Shown here one piece after another: positions 45,691 through 56,225 of a stretch of DNA of 64,000 bases (the first letter of the stretch is position 1; each line of letters begins with the position of its first letter). The notes beneath the pieces are model-generated. The model was not told the origin of the DNA and made no database searches. It saw only the letters and a program-made list of their open reading frames with translations. Made by a program: the position numbers and the translations under genes. Origin of the DNA: Paguma larvata (Eukaryota; Chordata; Mammalia; Carnivora; Viverridae); contig CM057830.1 of NCBI GenBank assembly GCA_030068075.1, positions 26,940,247 to 27,004,246 on the forward strand, in the 5' to 3' direction.

Positions 45691-45862
45691 GGGCCGCCTG
45701 GGAGGGTCAATTGGTTAACTGTCCAACTCTTGATTTCAGTTGAGATCATGATCCCATGGTCATTAGATGGAGCCATGCATAAGATTCCGGGTTGAGCATA
45801 GACCCTGCTTTAGATTCTCTCTCTCTGTTCCATCACCTCACTCATGTTGTCTCTCAAAAAGT
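45691..45862 (+). mobile_element. CAN-SINE, old copy, next to the minisatellite
   Basis: The head GGGCCGCCTGGGAGGGTCAA, GATTTCAGTTGAGATCATGA, a CT-rich block and a short CTCTCAAAAAGTTAAAAA tail are present. The first degenerate repeat units of the array follow directly from the tail. Confidence 0.85.
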
Positions 45863-46527
45863 TAAAAATTTTATCAAAGTTAAAAATTTTATAAAAGTTA
45901 AAATTAAAAATGATAAAAATTAGAAATTTCTAAATTAAAATTTCTAAATTGAAATTTCTAAATTAAAACTCTAAAAATATTCAGAAAATTGAAATTTCTA
46001 GATTGAAATTCCTAAAATGAAGTTTCTTAATTGAAATTTCAAAGTTGAAGTTTCTAAATTGAAATTCTAAAAATTTTCTAAATATTGAAATTGAAATTTC
46101 AAAGTTGAAGTTTCTAAATTGAACTAAAAATTTTCTAAAAAATGAAATTTCCTAAATGAAATTTCTAAGTTCTTAATTGAAATTTCTAGATTGAAATTCC
46201 TAAAACAAAATTTATTAATTGAAACTTCAAAGTTGAAATTTCTAAATTGAAATTCTAAAAATTTTCTAAAAATTGAAATTTCCTAATTGAAATTTATAAA
46301 TTCTTAATTGAAATTTCTAAATTGAAATTTCATGAGCACTGGGTGTAGTATGGGAACCAATGTGACAATAAATCATTTTTAAAAAGTAAATAAATAAAAG
46401 AAATTTCAGTATTGAAGTGTCTAAATTGAAGTTTCTAAATGGAAGTTTCTAAATTGAAATTTATGAGCACTGGGTGTTGTAGGGGAACCAATTTGACAAT
46501 AAATAATTTTTAAAAGGTAAATAAAAA

Positions 46528-46701
46528 AATTTCTAAATTGAAATTTCTAAATTGAAATTTCTAAATTGAAATTTCTAAATTGAAATTTCTAAATTGAAAT
46601 TTCTAAATTGAAATTTCTAAATTGAAATTTCTAAATTGAAATTTCTAAATTGAAATTTCTAAATTGAAATTTCTAAATTGAAATTTCTAAATTGAAATTT
46701 C
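46528..46701 (+). repeat. Homogeneous 14-bp array 1 (about 12 units)
   Basis: Uninterrupted identical copies of AAATTTCTAAATTG, ending in a type A L1-tail block (CACGAGCACTGG). Confidence 0.95.
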
Positions 46702-47075
46702 ACGAGCACTGGGTGTTGTATGGGAACCAATTTGAGAATAAATCATTTTTAAAAAGTAAATAAATAATTTCTAAATTGAAGTTTCTAAATTGAAATTACT
46801 AAATTGAAATTTAATGAGCACTGGGTGTTGTATGGGACTCAATTTGAGAGTCATTTTTAATAAATAAATAAAAGAAATTTCTAAATTTAAATTTCTAAGT
46901 TGAAATTTCTAAATTGAAATTTCTAAATTAAAATTTATGAGCACTGGGTGTTGTAGTGGAACCAATTTGACAATCATTTTTAAAAAGTAAATAATTGAAA
47001 TGGAAATTTTTGAGCACTGGGTGTTGTAGGGGAACCAATTTGACAATCATTTTTAAAAAGTAAATAAATAAAAAA

Positions 47076-47219
47076 ATTCTAAATTGAAATTTCTAAATTG
47101 AAATTTCTAAATTGAAATTTCTAAATTGAAATTTCTAAATTGAAATTTCTAAATTGAAATTTCTAAATTGAAATTTCTAAATTGAAATTTCTAAATTGAA
47201 ATTTCTAAATTGAAATTTC
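47076..47219 (+). repeat. Homogeneous 14-bp array 2 (about 10 units)
   Basis: Same unit and same A-type exit (CACGAGCACTGG at 47220) as arrays 1 and 3. Confidence 0.95.
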
Positions 47220-47397
47220 ACGAGCACTGGGTGTTGTATGGGAACCAATTTGAGAATAAATCATTTTTAAAAAGTAAATAAATAATTTCTAAATTGAAGT
47301 TTCTAACTTGAAACTTCTAAATTGAAATTTAATGAGCACTGGGTGTTGTATGGGACTCAATTTGAGAGTCTTTTTTAATAAATAAATAAATAAAAGA

Positions 47398-47557
47398 AAT
47401 TTCTAAATTGAAATATCTAAATTGAAATTTCTAAATTGAAATTTCTAAATTGAAATTTCTAAATTGAAATTTCTAAATTGAAATTTCTAAATTGAAATTT
47501 CTAAATTGAAATTTCTAAATTGAAATTTCTAAATTGAAATTTCTAAATTGAAATTTC
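47398..47557 (+). repeat. Homogeneous 14-bp array 3 (about 11 units)
   Basis: Same unit. One unit near the start carries a change (GAAATATCTAAATT). It ends in an A-type block at 47558. Confidence 0.95.
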
Positions 47558-47808
47558 ACGAGCACTGGGTGTTGTATGGGAACCAATTTGAGAATAAATC
47601 TTTTTTAAAAAGTAAATAAAAAAATTCTAAATTGAAGTTTCTAAATGGAAACTTCTAAATTGAAAATTAATGAGCACTGTCTGTTGTATGAGACCCAATT
47701 TGATAGTCATTTTTAATAAATAAATAAAGAAATTTCTAAAGTGAAATTTCTAAACTGAAATTTCTAAACTGAAATTTCTAAACTGAAATTTCTAAACTGA
47801 AATTTCTT

Positions 47809-48020
47809 GGGGCGTCTGGGTGGCTCAGTCGGTTAAGCAGCCGACTTCGTCTCAGGTCATGATCTCGCGGTCTGAGTTCGAGCCCCGCGTCGGGCTCTGT
47901 GCTGACGGCTCGCAGCCTGGTGCCTGTTTCAGATTCTGTATCTCCCTCTCTCTCTGCCCTTCCCCTGCTCATACTCTGTCTCTATGTGTCTCAAAAATAA
48001 ATAAATGTTAAAAAAAATTT
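47809..48020 (+). mobile_element. CAN-SINE inserted in the minisatellite
   Basis: The intact head GGGGCGTCTGGGTGGCTCAG, the core CGTCTCAGGTCATGATCTCG, the B box GAGTTCGAGCCCCGCG, a CT-rich block and an (AAAT)n tail are present. It is well preserved, so it is younger than the array around it. The TSD is unclear because the target is repetitive. Confidence 0.95.
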
Positions 48021-48284
48021 TAATTGAAGTTTATAAATTGAAATTTCAAAGTTAAAATTTCTAAATTGAAAATTGATGAGCACTGGGTGTTGTATGGAAC
48101 CAATTTGACAAATCATTTTTAAAAAATAAATGAAAATTCTAAATTGAAAATTCTAAATTGAGATGTCACAAGGAACTGTATTAAGTTTGAATATTATAAA
48201 ATTGCCAATAGTAAAGACTTCTTGACCAAATAGGGCAATTTAATATGGTTTAATCATTTGAAATTTTTAAATATATAGAACTAG

Positions 48285-49500
48285 AATCTCATGAGGTTTG
48301 AATATCCAAAATATATAATGAATTCCTACAAGTCAAGAGCAAAAAACAATCTGATTAAAACATGGGCAGAAATCTTAACATTTTTTTAAGGACGACATAC
48401 AAATGGCCAAGAGGTACATGACAAGTTGCTCAACATCACTAATCACCTGGGAAATGCACATCAGAACCACAATGAGATATGATAGCCCAACACTTAAAAC
48501 TGCTATTATCAAAAGGACAAGAAAACACAAGGTTGGCAAGTTTGTGAAGAAAAGGGAACTCTCATATATAATTTGTGAGATTGTAAACTGGTTACAGCCA
48601 CTATGGAAAATAGTATGGAGGTTCCTCAAAAAAAATAAAATAAAAACCTAACTACCATGTGATCCAGCAATCCCACTTGTGGGCATTTATCCAAAGAAAA
48701 TAAAAACAGTAACTGAAAAACCTATATGTACCACCATGTTCACTGAAGCATTATTTGCAGTAACTAAGATGTGAAAGCGACTTAAGTGTCCATTGACAGA
48801 TAAAAAAAAATGTGTTGTGTGAATATTATTCAGACATAAAAAAAAATAATGTTATCTTGTCATTTGTGTTAACACAGATGGACCTTGAGGGTCCTGGGCT
48901 AAGTGTAAGTCAAATAGAGAAAACACAAATACTGTATGATTCCACATATATGTGCTATTTAAAAATAAAAACAACGGGGGCATCTGGGTGGCTCCAATGA
49001 TTAAGAGTCCGACTCTTGATTTCAGCTCAGGTTATGATCTCACAGTGTCAGGCTCTGTGTTGACAGCATGGAGTCAGCTTAGGATTGATTCTCTCTGCCT
49101 CTAACCCACTTGCTCACACTCTCTACATAATTTTCAAAATAATTAAAAATAAATACATAAAAACAACCAAACTCATAGATACAGAGTACAGACTGGTTGT
49201 TACCAGAGGTGGGGGGAGGTATAAAATGGACGAAGGGGGTCAAAAGGTGTAATACTGCAATTATAAGTCACAGAAATGTCATGTACAACATAGTGACTAC
49301 AGGTAATACAGTATTCTCTATTTGCAAGTTCCTAAGAGTTGGTCTTAAAAGTTCTAATGATAAGAAAAAAAAATTAACTATTTGTGGTGATCGATGTTAG
49401 AGTTATTGTTGTGATCGCTTTGCAACATGTACAAATATTAAATTATTATGCTATATACCTAAAACTAATGTCCTATCAATTACACCTCACATTAAAAAAA
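48285..49500 (+). mobile_element. Old L1 3' part with a SINE
   Basis: L1 ORF2 3' sequence begins near GAATATCCAAAATATATAAT. It continues through GTTGCTCAACATCACTAATC, CTATGGAAAATAGTATGGAG and TGATCCAGCAATCCCACTTG to the 3' UTR (GTCACAGAAATGTCATGTAC) and TCAATTACACCTCACATTAA. It is interrupted by a SINE at 48976-49160. The frames at 48375-49400 are decayed pieces of ORF2 or its complement. Confidence 0.8.
48976..49160 (+). mobile_element. CAN-SINE inside the L1
   Basis: The head GGGGGCATCTGGGTGGCTCC, the core GATTTCAGCTCAGGTTATGA and a short CT-rich stretch are present. The tail lies beside a probable TSD (ATAAAAACAAC before and after). Confidence 0.88.
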
Positions 49501-49504
49501 TACA

Positions 49505-50115
49505 GGGCCAATGAATTTAGTTCTAGTGAATTTCCCCAATTTGTTATAGTATTGTATCATCTAGGGCAGAACTTCATATTTTCCCAAGTACAGTAAGCAT
49601 TCAGAGCAGGTTTCTGAGGACCAACAGAGATAAGAGGGAATGGTCATTGCTTAGCAAAGAATGCCAGAGTCAAGAAGCTCACCAATTATGTTCAAGTTCT
49701 ATCTTGAAAGTGGTCAGCTTGACACTGTTTTAACAAGTGCTATTGCTTCTTTATGTATCTATTCATTAACTAAAAATAAAAATAAGCAGATCCTACTCCA
49801 AACAAGCTTTGTCCCTGATTGCTTCACCTCCAGGGTTCGAAATAACAAAACCTTTACTGACAGTGATTTTATTGTACCTTCTCTATATCCTGTAGCCAAC
49901 TCTCTAGCTTTCTTGTCTAAACTGGAACATATTCACCATGATGATGTCACTATTTATCTCTAGATTAGGAAACAATCACTCTACACTTCTTTCATTTCAG
50001 GTCATACCACCTCTCTGAAAACAGTTTTAATATTTCACTTCTGTACTGCAAAAATGCATATAGGAGGCCTAATACATTTATATTCACAGTTAAGTATGGT
50101 AAATATTTTAGGAAA
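49505..50115. other. No gene recognised
   Basis: Unique AT-rich sequence. The 100-codon frame at 49661-49963 has no recognisable motif and lacks context. Confidence 0.4.
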
Positions 50116-50119
50116 TAAT

Positions 50120-50430
50120 CATTCATCTCACTCTCTAGGAGTATTTCCTTGCCTCTTTGATATCAGGCTTGGCCATGTGACTTGCTTTTGCTAAAAGAAT
50201 AGAAATACAAACTTTAAGTGTCTTGCATGGTTTGGTTATGTTCCTTTTAATTCTCTCACCCGCTTTGGCCAAAACATTGCCCAAACACCTAGTTTTTTCA
50301 GAAAGAGGAATCCTATGGAAAACAAATGAACACACTCATCCTGAGAAAGCTCTGTTTGTTATTAATCACTGAGATTAATGGTTATTGTCATGCGGCATTA
50401 CTGCAGCAATAGCTGATTAATACATGAAAA
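50120..50430 (+). mobile_element. Old LTR-like repeat relic
   Basis: GGCTTGGCCATGTGACTTGC, then TTTGCTAAAAGAATAG, and an end reading GGCATTACTGCAGCAATAGC followed by TGATTAATACATG. This order is typical of old MaLR-type LTRs. Family not assigned. Confidence 0.5.
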
Positions 50431-50434
50431 AAAC

Positions 50435-51645
50435 TAAAGAGTAAATAATATCATTTAGAATTACATAGCTGAAAACAATACTATGGTGGAATATAATGGA
50501 TATATTTTACCTCTATAGCCCTGCCGTTAATCTCCATTCTATATCATCCTGTATTCATGGAAATAATATTAACATAGAATGGACTCTGAATAACTATTAT
50601 ACAAAGAAGAACATGAAGGAGTACTATCACCATCACCTACAGAGGAAATAGCATTTGCTTTCCAATACCATCAACTCTCAATGTTCTAAGACAAAACAGC
50701 TAAAATTTTAAAAAATATTTGTACAGATTTATTTTTGTGTATACACAAGTTACTTTCGCTATTATGTCTCACTAAACGATATATTAAAAAGAACTTGCTT
50801 TCTGCAAACACACCCAATGAAGTGTTAGGGCACTATGGCAATGCTATGGTATGAAGAATTCAAGTCACTTATGGATCATGTACTTGCTGTAATCTGCACA
50901 TTCACGATGGTGTTGATTTTGCCAAATGGATTTGTTAAATTCCTCACATGCTGCTTCGGTCTTCACCTGCAGAGGTATACTGCTACATTTCTTGGTCTCT
51001 TAATGAGTAACTTTTAAGAAGGAAAAGATGTTTCAGTTATACCTTTTCCACCCAGTAACTATCATTTTTTTCCCTGAATCTGAGGGTAGATAGGGCTAAC
51101 TTTTAAGATTCAATTGAAGATTCAGAAAGCTTTTAGCACAGTGCATTAATTCACTGTTACATTTTAATGTTTTGTTTAAATTTTAATTGTTTAGAAAACT
51201 CAACTATCATCACTTCTAATGCAGGTTATTAGCATAATTATTTACCTATCAATGAACACAGTAGATAATAACTAACAATTAAAAGATCATGGAAACCACA
51301 GGAAAATACACATTTTTTTCAGCTTAGTGAGAAGCTCCTCAATTTTGTTGGAATAAAGCACCTGAAGGTGCCCCAAGTACAATGAGAGATTATATACACA
51401 TGATGAGTAAATGTAAAGAGCTATGTTTTCATACAAGTAGTCAGTGGAATGTAGAGGATTCTACACTGGGGTTCAGGGTATTAGCCTTAACCTCAACACG
51501 GTTACTTCACTTCATCCTTGCGAAAAGTATTTGTTTACCAACTCAAGAATACTTTATTTACCTTATCTAACCCAACCCCATGGCAGATGCACCTACAGGG
51601 CAATCACAGAACTCCTCTCCTACACAATACAAATCATCAAAAAGT
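50435..51645. other. No gene recognised
   Basis: Unique AT-rich sequence. Three overlapping 60-67 codon frames at 51382-51709 lie in different frames. None has a domain. Confidence 0.4.
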
Positions 51646-51649
51646 AGTA

Positions 51650-51770
51650 CTGGAGAGAAGGAAACTGAGGCACAGAGAGACAAAGATATTAGTTTGCAAA
51701 CAGAATTAGGGTTGTGTTCAGGACTGAAATTTAGGTATCTTCATTATCAATTCTAGTCTTTCTTAGACTA
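51650..51770 (-). mobile_element. MIR SINE relic, antisense
   Basis: The plus strand contains GAGAGAAGGAAACTGAGGCA, CAGAGAGACAAAGATATTAG and ATTAGGGTTGTGTTCAGGAC, the reversed MIR core. Confidence 0.65.
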
Positions 51771-51779
51771 CACCCAAAA

Positions 51780-52235
51780 GATGCAAAATGGCAATACTAG
51801 CAAAAGCAAAATGGTTAAAATGATGTCAAAGGCTTTATTTGATCACACAAGCAAAAATAATTTTCATAATAATGAGTATAACACAAAAGAGATGGTTTTG
51901 AATCGATGAGGCAAGGTAAATACCTAAGATACATGTTACATCATAAATTTTTACCTTAAGGTATAATATCGATGGAAATTTATAACATGATAAAGTGTTC
52001 CATTTGGATAATCTCAACACTCAAAGTACTATACAAATGTGCATGGTAAAAAAAAAAAAGTTTTAGAAAGATCAAGTATTCTGTATCAACACATAATAAT
52101 CAGCAACATTATGAATAGCTACTAATATGCAATTTTAACACAAACAACTATGAAAATTCTACTAAAAAAGAAAAAAAGTATTTGTCTATATTGTAACAAA
52201 TTATAAAATTACTGAATTACTTTCTTCATTAATAT
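51780..52235. other. No gene recognised
   Basis: Very AT-rich unique sequence with short A-runs (A12 near 52050). Confidence 0.4.
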
Positions 52236-52239
52236 TTAT

Positions 52240-52700
52240 TGACGAAATGAGCTAGGTGCTAACTCTCCTTCTCTAAGCAATATAATCTAATCATGTAAAA
52301 GGATGAATCAATAAAAGGATGATGAGAGACAAGAGTGATGAGGTCAGAGCTATTTCCAGAGCGGTATGAAAACCGTGGAAGGCACCTCTAGCCCATACAT
52401 GGAGTAATGGGTATTTGGCAAATTTTCTTCAAAGGTGTGAAAGTTGAACTGAGCCTTGAAGGATAAGTAATCATTATCCGAGGGGATGAAATGTGAAGGG
52501 CAACTGAAAAAGTTAGAATAGATGTTCATGGATGCTGATGTCGGCATGGAGTAAGATGGTTATATTCAGGAGACGTCAAACAGCATGGTATGAAGAACAT
52601 GGGATCTGCATTGGATAATGCTGAAACATGAGACTGAAGCGGTATGCCGGAGTTAGCCCAGATCATACACTATGCTAAGAGGTGTGGACATTACCTACAT
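52240..52700 (-). mobile_element. LINE-2 (L2) relic, antisense
   Basis: On the plus strand: GTTGAACTGAGCCTTGAAGG, ATGAAATGTGAAGGGCAAC, GCATGGTATGAAGAACATGG, and related blocks in reversed L2 order. Diverged. Confidence 0.5.
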
Positions 52701-53526
52701 GACAACGGAGAGCTAAAAACATCAACAACCACAACAAACAACTTTAAGCAAACTTCCAGGAAAGATGACAGAGTAGGAGGAAGGACCCTAAACTCATCTC
52801 ATCCCACGCAGTCAAAATGAAGAGACAGATGAACATGCCCCAAATCAAAGAACAGAAAAGAATCATGGCAAGTAAGCTAAATGAAATAGACATGAGTCTT
52901 AGGTGTGATAGAGAATTTAAAATAACGGTTGTAAAGATATTCAGGAGACTAGAGAAAGGGAAATACTTCAGTGAAGCCATTAACAAAGAAATAGAAAAAA
53001 AACAGATATACGTAAAATTTAAAAAATGAAATTAAAAATACACTAGATGCAAGAAACAGTAGAGGACACAGAAGAACACATCAGTGACCCTGGAGAACTG
53101 TAGGAAAGCAATCAAGCTTAACAGGAAATAGAAAAATAATAATAAATGAAAATAGACACGGGGAACTGAGCAACACTATCAGGCATAAAAACATCCACAT
53201 TATAAGCATCCTATAAAAAGGAGAGAGAGAAAAGGGGGCAAACCTTTATTTAAAGTAGTAAATGTTGATCATTTCCCAAATATGGAAAAGCAAACAGGAA
53301 TGCAGATCTAGGAGGCACAGAGAGACGCCAAAAAAATCCAAGGAGGTCCATACCAATGCACAGAGTGATTTAAATAGCAAAAAGTAGTGATTAAGAAAGA
53401 ACTTCAAAAGCATCAAAAGAAAAAGAAAACAGTTGCATTCAAGTGTAAACCCATAAAGCCATCAGCTGACTTTTTTTGGCAGACACTTTACAAGCCAGCA
53501 GGGAGTGGCAGGATATACTCAGAGTG

Positions 53527-53528
<2 letters not shown>

Positions 53529-53562
<34 letters not shown>

Positions 53563-53610
53563 GGGGGGGGGGGGTGGGGGGGGGGTGGGGGGGGGGGTGG
53601 GGGGGGGGGG
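53529..53610 (+). repeat. Poly-G tract with four T interruptions
   Basis: G-runs of about 33, 12, 10, 11 and 12 are separated by single T at 53562, 53575, 53586 and 53598. The tract sits between GAGTGCC and ACAAAACAC where L1 ORF1 would have an A/G-rich stretch. It reads as poly-Gly and explains the Gly-rich frames at 53387-53868. It has very high potential to form G-quadruplexes. A sequencing or assembly error is a real alternative. Confidence 0.9.
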
Positions 53611-53673
53611 ACAAAACACTATAGTCAAAAACTCTATCCAGCAAGGATATCATTAAGAATAAAAGGAGAGTGG

Positions 53674-53893
53674 GGGGCGCCCGGGTGGCTCAGTCAGTTG
53701 AGTGTCCAACTTCAGCTCCGGTCTGATCTCACCATTTGTGAGTTCAAGCCCCACATCAGGGTCTGTGCTAACAGCTCGGAGCCTGGAACCTGCTTCAGAT
53801 TCTGTGTCTCCTTCTCTCTCTTATCCTTCCCCACTCACAGTCTGGGTCTCTCTCTCTCTCTCAAATAAACATTAAAAAAAATTAAAAAAAATA
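53674..53893 (+). mobile_element. CAN-SINE 1 of a three-SINE stack
   Basis: The head GGGGCGCCCGGGTGGCTCAG, GAGTTCAAGCCCC, a CT-rich block and an A-rich tail are present. The flanks AAGAATAAAAGGAGAG (53655-53670) and AAGAATGAAAGGAGAG (53897-53912) are a 16-bp TSD with one mismatch. Confidence 0.95.
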
Positions 53894-53912
53894 AAAAAGA
53901 ATGAAAGGAGAG

Positions 53913-54080
53913 AGGCACCTGGGTATCTCATCTGGTGAATGTCTGACTCTTCATTTCAGCTTAGGTCATAATCTCACAGTTCATGGAAATGAGCATGGCC
54001 TGGGGCTTTGAACAGACATCATAGAGCCTGCTTGGGGTTCTCTTTGTTTCTACCTCTCTCTCAAAATAAAGGAGCTTAAA
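53913..54080 (+). mobile_element. CAN-SINE 2 of the stack, shortened
   Basis: The head AGGCACCTGGGTATCTCATC, the core CATTTCAGCTTAGGTCATAA and TAGAGCCTGCTTGGGGTTCT are present. The tail CTCTCAAAATAAAGGAGC runs into AAAAAAAAGGAGAAGAG, again the same target motif. More diverged than SINE 1. Confidence 0.9.
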
Positions 54081-54093
54081 AAAAAGGAGAAGA

Positions 54094-54280
54094 GGGCCTG
54101 GGTGACTCAGTCAGTTAAGCATCTGACTTTGGCTCAGGTCATGATCTCGCCGTTTTTGAATTCAAGTCCCACGTTGGGCTCTGTACTGACAGCTGAGGGC
54201 CTGGAGGTGGCTTCAGATTCTGTGCCTCCCTCCTATCTGCCTGTTACCCACTCAGGTCCTCTGCCTCTCTCTCAAAAAAA
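54094..54280 (+). mobile_element. CAN-SINE 3 of the stack
   Basis: The head GGGCCTGGGTGACTCAG, the core TTTGGCTCAGGTCATGATCT, a C-rich block and an A tail are present. AAAGGAGAAATAAAG follows at 54299, the L1 target sequence a third time. The 69-codon frame at 54102-54311 is this SINE. Confidence 0.93.
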
Positions 54281-56159
54281 AAAGCATTACTTTTTTTTAA
54301 AGGAGAAATAAAGATACTTAGACAAACGTTTAAGAATTTTGAGACCACTAAACCAGCCCTAAAAGAAATGTTAAAGAGGACTCTGAATGGAAAGACCATA
54401 AGTAGAAGAAAACTAGGAAGCACAAAAGCCGTAAAATTAAGTCTACCTGTAAAAATCAGTCAAGGAACTCACGAAATAAAAGGATGTAATTATGACACCA
54501 AATGCCTGAATTGTGTGTTTGTAGGGGATCAAGAATGGGATCAAATTTAAGCAACTATCAACTTAATGTAGACTGCTATGTGCAGAAGATGTTATATACA
54601 ATCCAAATGTAACTGCCAATCAAAAACCAAGAAGATACACAAAAAAATAAAGAAAATGGAATACAAGTCTATCACTAAACATTGCACACAAATGGTGAGA
54701 GAAGAAAGAAAGAATAAAGTAATGGAGAACGGAAACAAACATAAAATAAGCAACAAAATGGTGGTAAGTGCATATCTATCTGTAATTACTTTGAATATAA
54801 ATGGAATAAGTGCTCCAATAAAAACACATATGGTGATGAAATTGATAAAAAGCAAGACTCATCTATAGGCTGCCTACAAGACACACATTTCAAACCTAGA
54901 CACACTCAGATTGCAAGGAAACAGATGGAGAAGCACTTATCGTGCAGATGGAAAGCCAAGGTAGCAATAGTATCAAGCAAAATGGACTTTAAAGCAAAGA
55001 GAGCACCAAGAGACAAAGAACAGTATATAATCATAAAGGGAACAATCTCACAAAAAGAACAATTGCAAATATTTTATACACCCAACATAGGAGCACCCAA
55101 ATACATAAAGCAGTTAACAAACACAAAGGAACTAACCAATAGCAATACAGTAATTGTAGGGGTTATTAACACCCCATACATCATCCAGATAGAAAATCAA
55201 CAAGGAAACTGTGCCTTTTACCGACACATGGACATGTATGTAACACAGAATCAGAACATTTCACCATAAAACAGAATATTCATTCTTATCAAAAGCACAT
55301 GGAATATTCTCCAGAATAATTCACATGGTAGGCCACACAACAAGTCTCAACCTATTCAAAAATATCAGTCATACCATGCATCTTTTCTTACTACAATGCT
55401 GTGAAACTAGGTATCAAGCACTAGAACAATTAACAATGAATGAGTCAACCAAAAAAATCAAAGAGGAAATCCAAAAATACATGGAGACAAATGAAAATAA
55501 AAATACAATCATCCAGAATCTTTGGGATGCAGCAAAAGCAGTTCTCAGAGAAAAGTTCATGGCAATATAGGCCTTCCTCAAGAAGAAAAATCTCAAATAA
55601 ACAACTAACCTGAACTTAAGGGAGCTAGCAAAAGTAGAACAAACAAAACCCTAAATCAGTAGAAAAAAGGAAATATAAAGCAGATACAAAGGAAAGAGAA
55701 ACTTAGAAAACCAGATCAATACAACCAGAAACTAGTTTGTCGAAAAAATAGACAAAAATTGACACACCTTTAGCCAGACTCAGTTAAAAAAAAAAAAAAA
55801 AAAAAAGAGGGAGGAACAAAGAGATGGACAGACAAAGGACTCCGGTAAACAAAATCAGAGATGGACAAAGAGAAATAACATACATCACAGAAATACAAAG
55901 GACTCTAAGAGAATATTTTGAAAACATGATATGCCAATAATTTAGACAACCTAGAAAAAAACGGACATATTCCTGGAAACATATAACCTCCTAAAACTGA
56001 ATCAGGAGGAAACAGAAATTTAAACAGATGAACTAACAGCAATAAAACCGAATCAGTAATTAAACTCTCAACGAACCAAACTCCAGGATCAGAGGCTTCA
56101 TAGGAGAATTCTATCAATCATTTAGAGAGGAATTAGTATGTATTACACACTAGACAGAG

Positions 56160-56225
56160 GGAGTGAGAGGGAGGGAGGGCGGGCGAGGTGGAGAGGGACG
56201 GCGGGCAAGGGAGGGCGGGCGAAGG
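56160..56225 (+). repeat. Irregular GA/GC-rich leader to the 16-bp array
   Basis: GAGGGAGGGAGGGCGGGCGAGG and related variants, an unordered precursor of the perfect array. Confidence 0.7.

Larger units (their letters stand above)
45863..48150 (+). repeat. Composite minisatellite: 14-bp units interleaved with an L1 3' terminus
   Basis: About 2.3 kb built of two components. The first is a 14-bp unit, AAATTTCTAAATTG, present in well over 100 full or decayed copies; each contains the 8-bp palindrome GAAATTTC across the unit junction. The second is a block of about 60-70 bp reading GAGCACTGGGTGTTGTATGG, GAACCAATTTGA(C/G)AATAAATC and then TTTTTAAAAAGTAAATAAA. It occurs 11 times, starting at 46334, 46465, 46704, 46816, 46939, 47012, 47222, 47334, 47560, 47672 and 48078. 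The block matches the 3' terminus of the L1 at 9267-9300. A later SINE splits the array at 47809. Confidence 0.95.
52817..54400 (+). pseudogene. Broken L1 ORF1 (RNA-binding protein)
   Basis: ORF1 of L1 encodes a coiled-coil, RNA-binding chaperone. The frame at 52817-53029 (70 codons) carries the charged N-terminal part (MKRQMNMPQIKEQKRIMASK). Later pieces include the regions around 53280-53520 (ORF1 C-terminal half) and 54300-54400 (ETLNGKTISRRK-type ending). It is interrupted by stops, the poly-G tract and the SINE stack. Confidence 0.7.

Noticed and set aside
45863..48150. CRISPR-like array of repeats and spacers
   Set aside because: The units are 14 bp without unique spacers, the interleaved blocks are L1 tails, and the genome is mammalian. 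This is a minisatellite.
53387..53868. Glycine-rich protein frames of 89 and 130 codons
   Set aside because: Translation of the poly-G tract plus flanking L1 and SINE.
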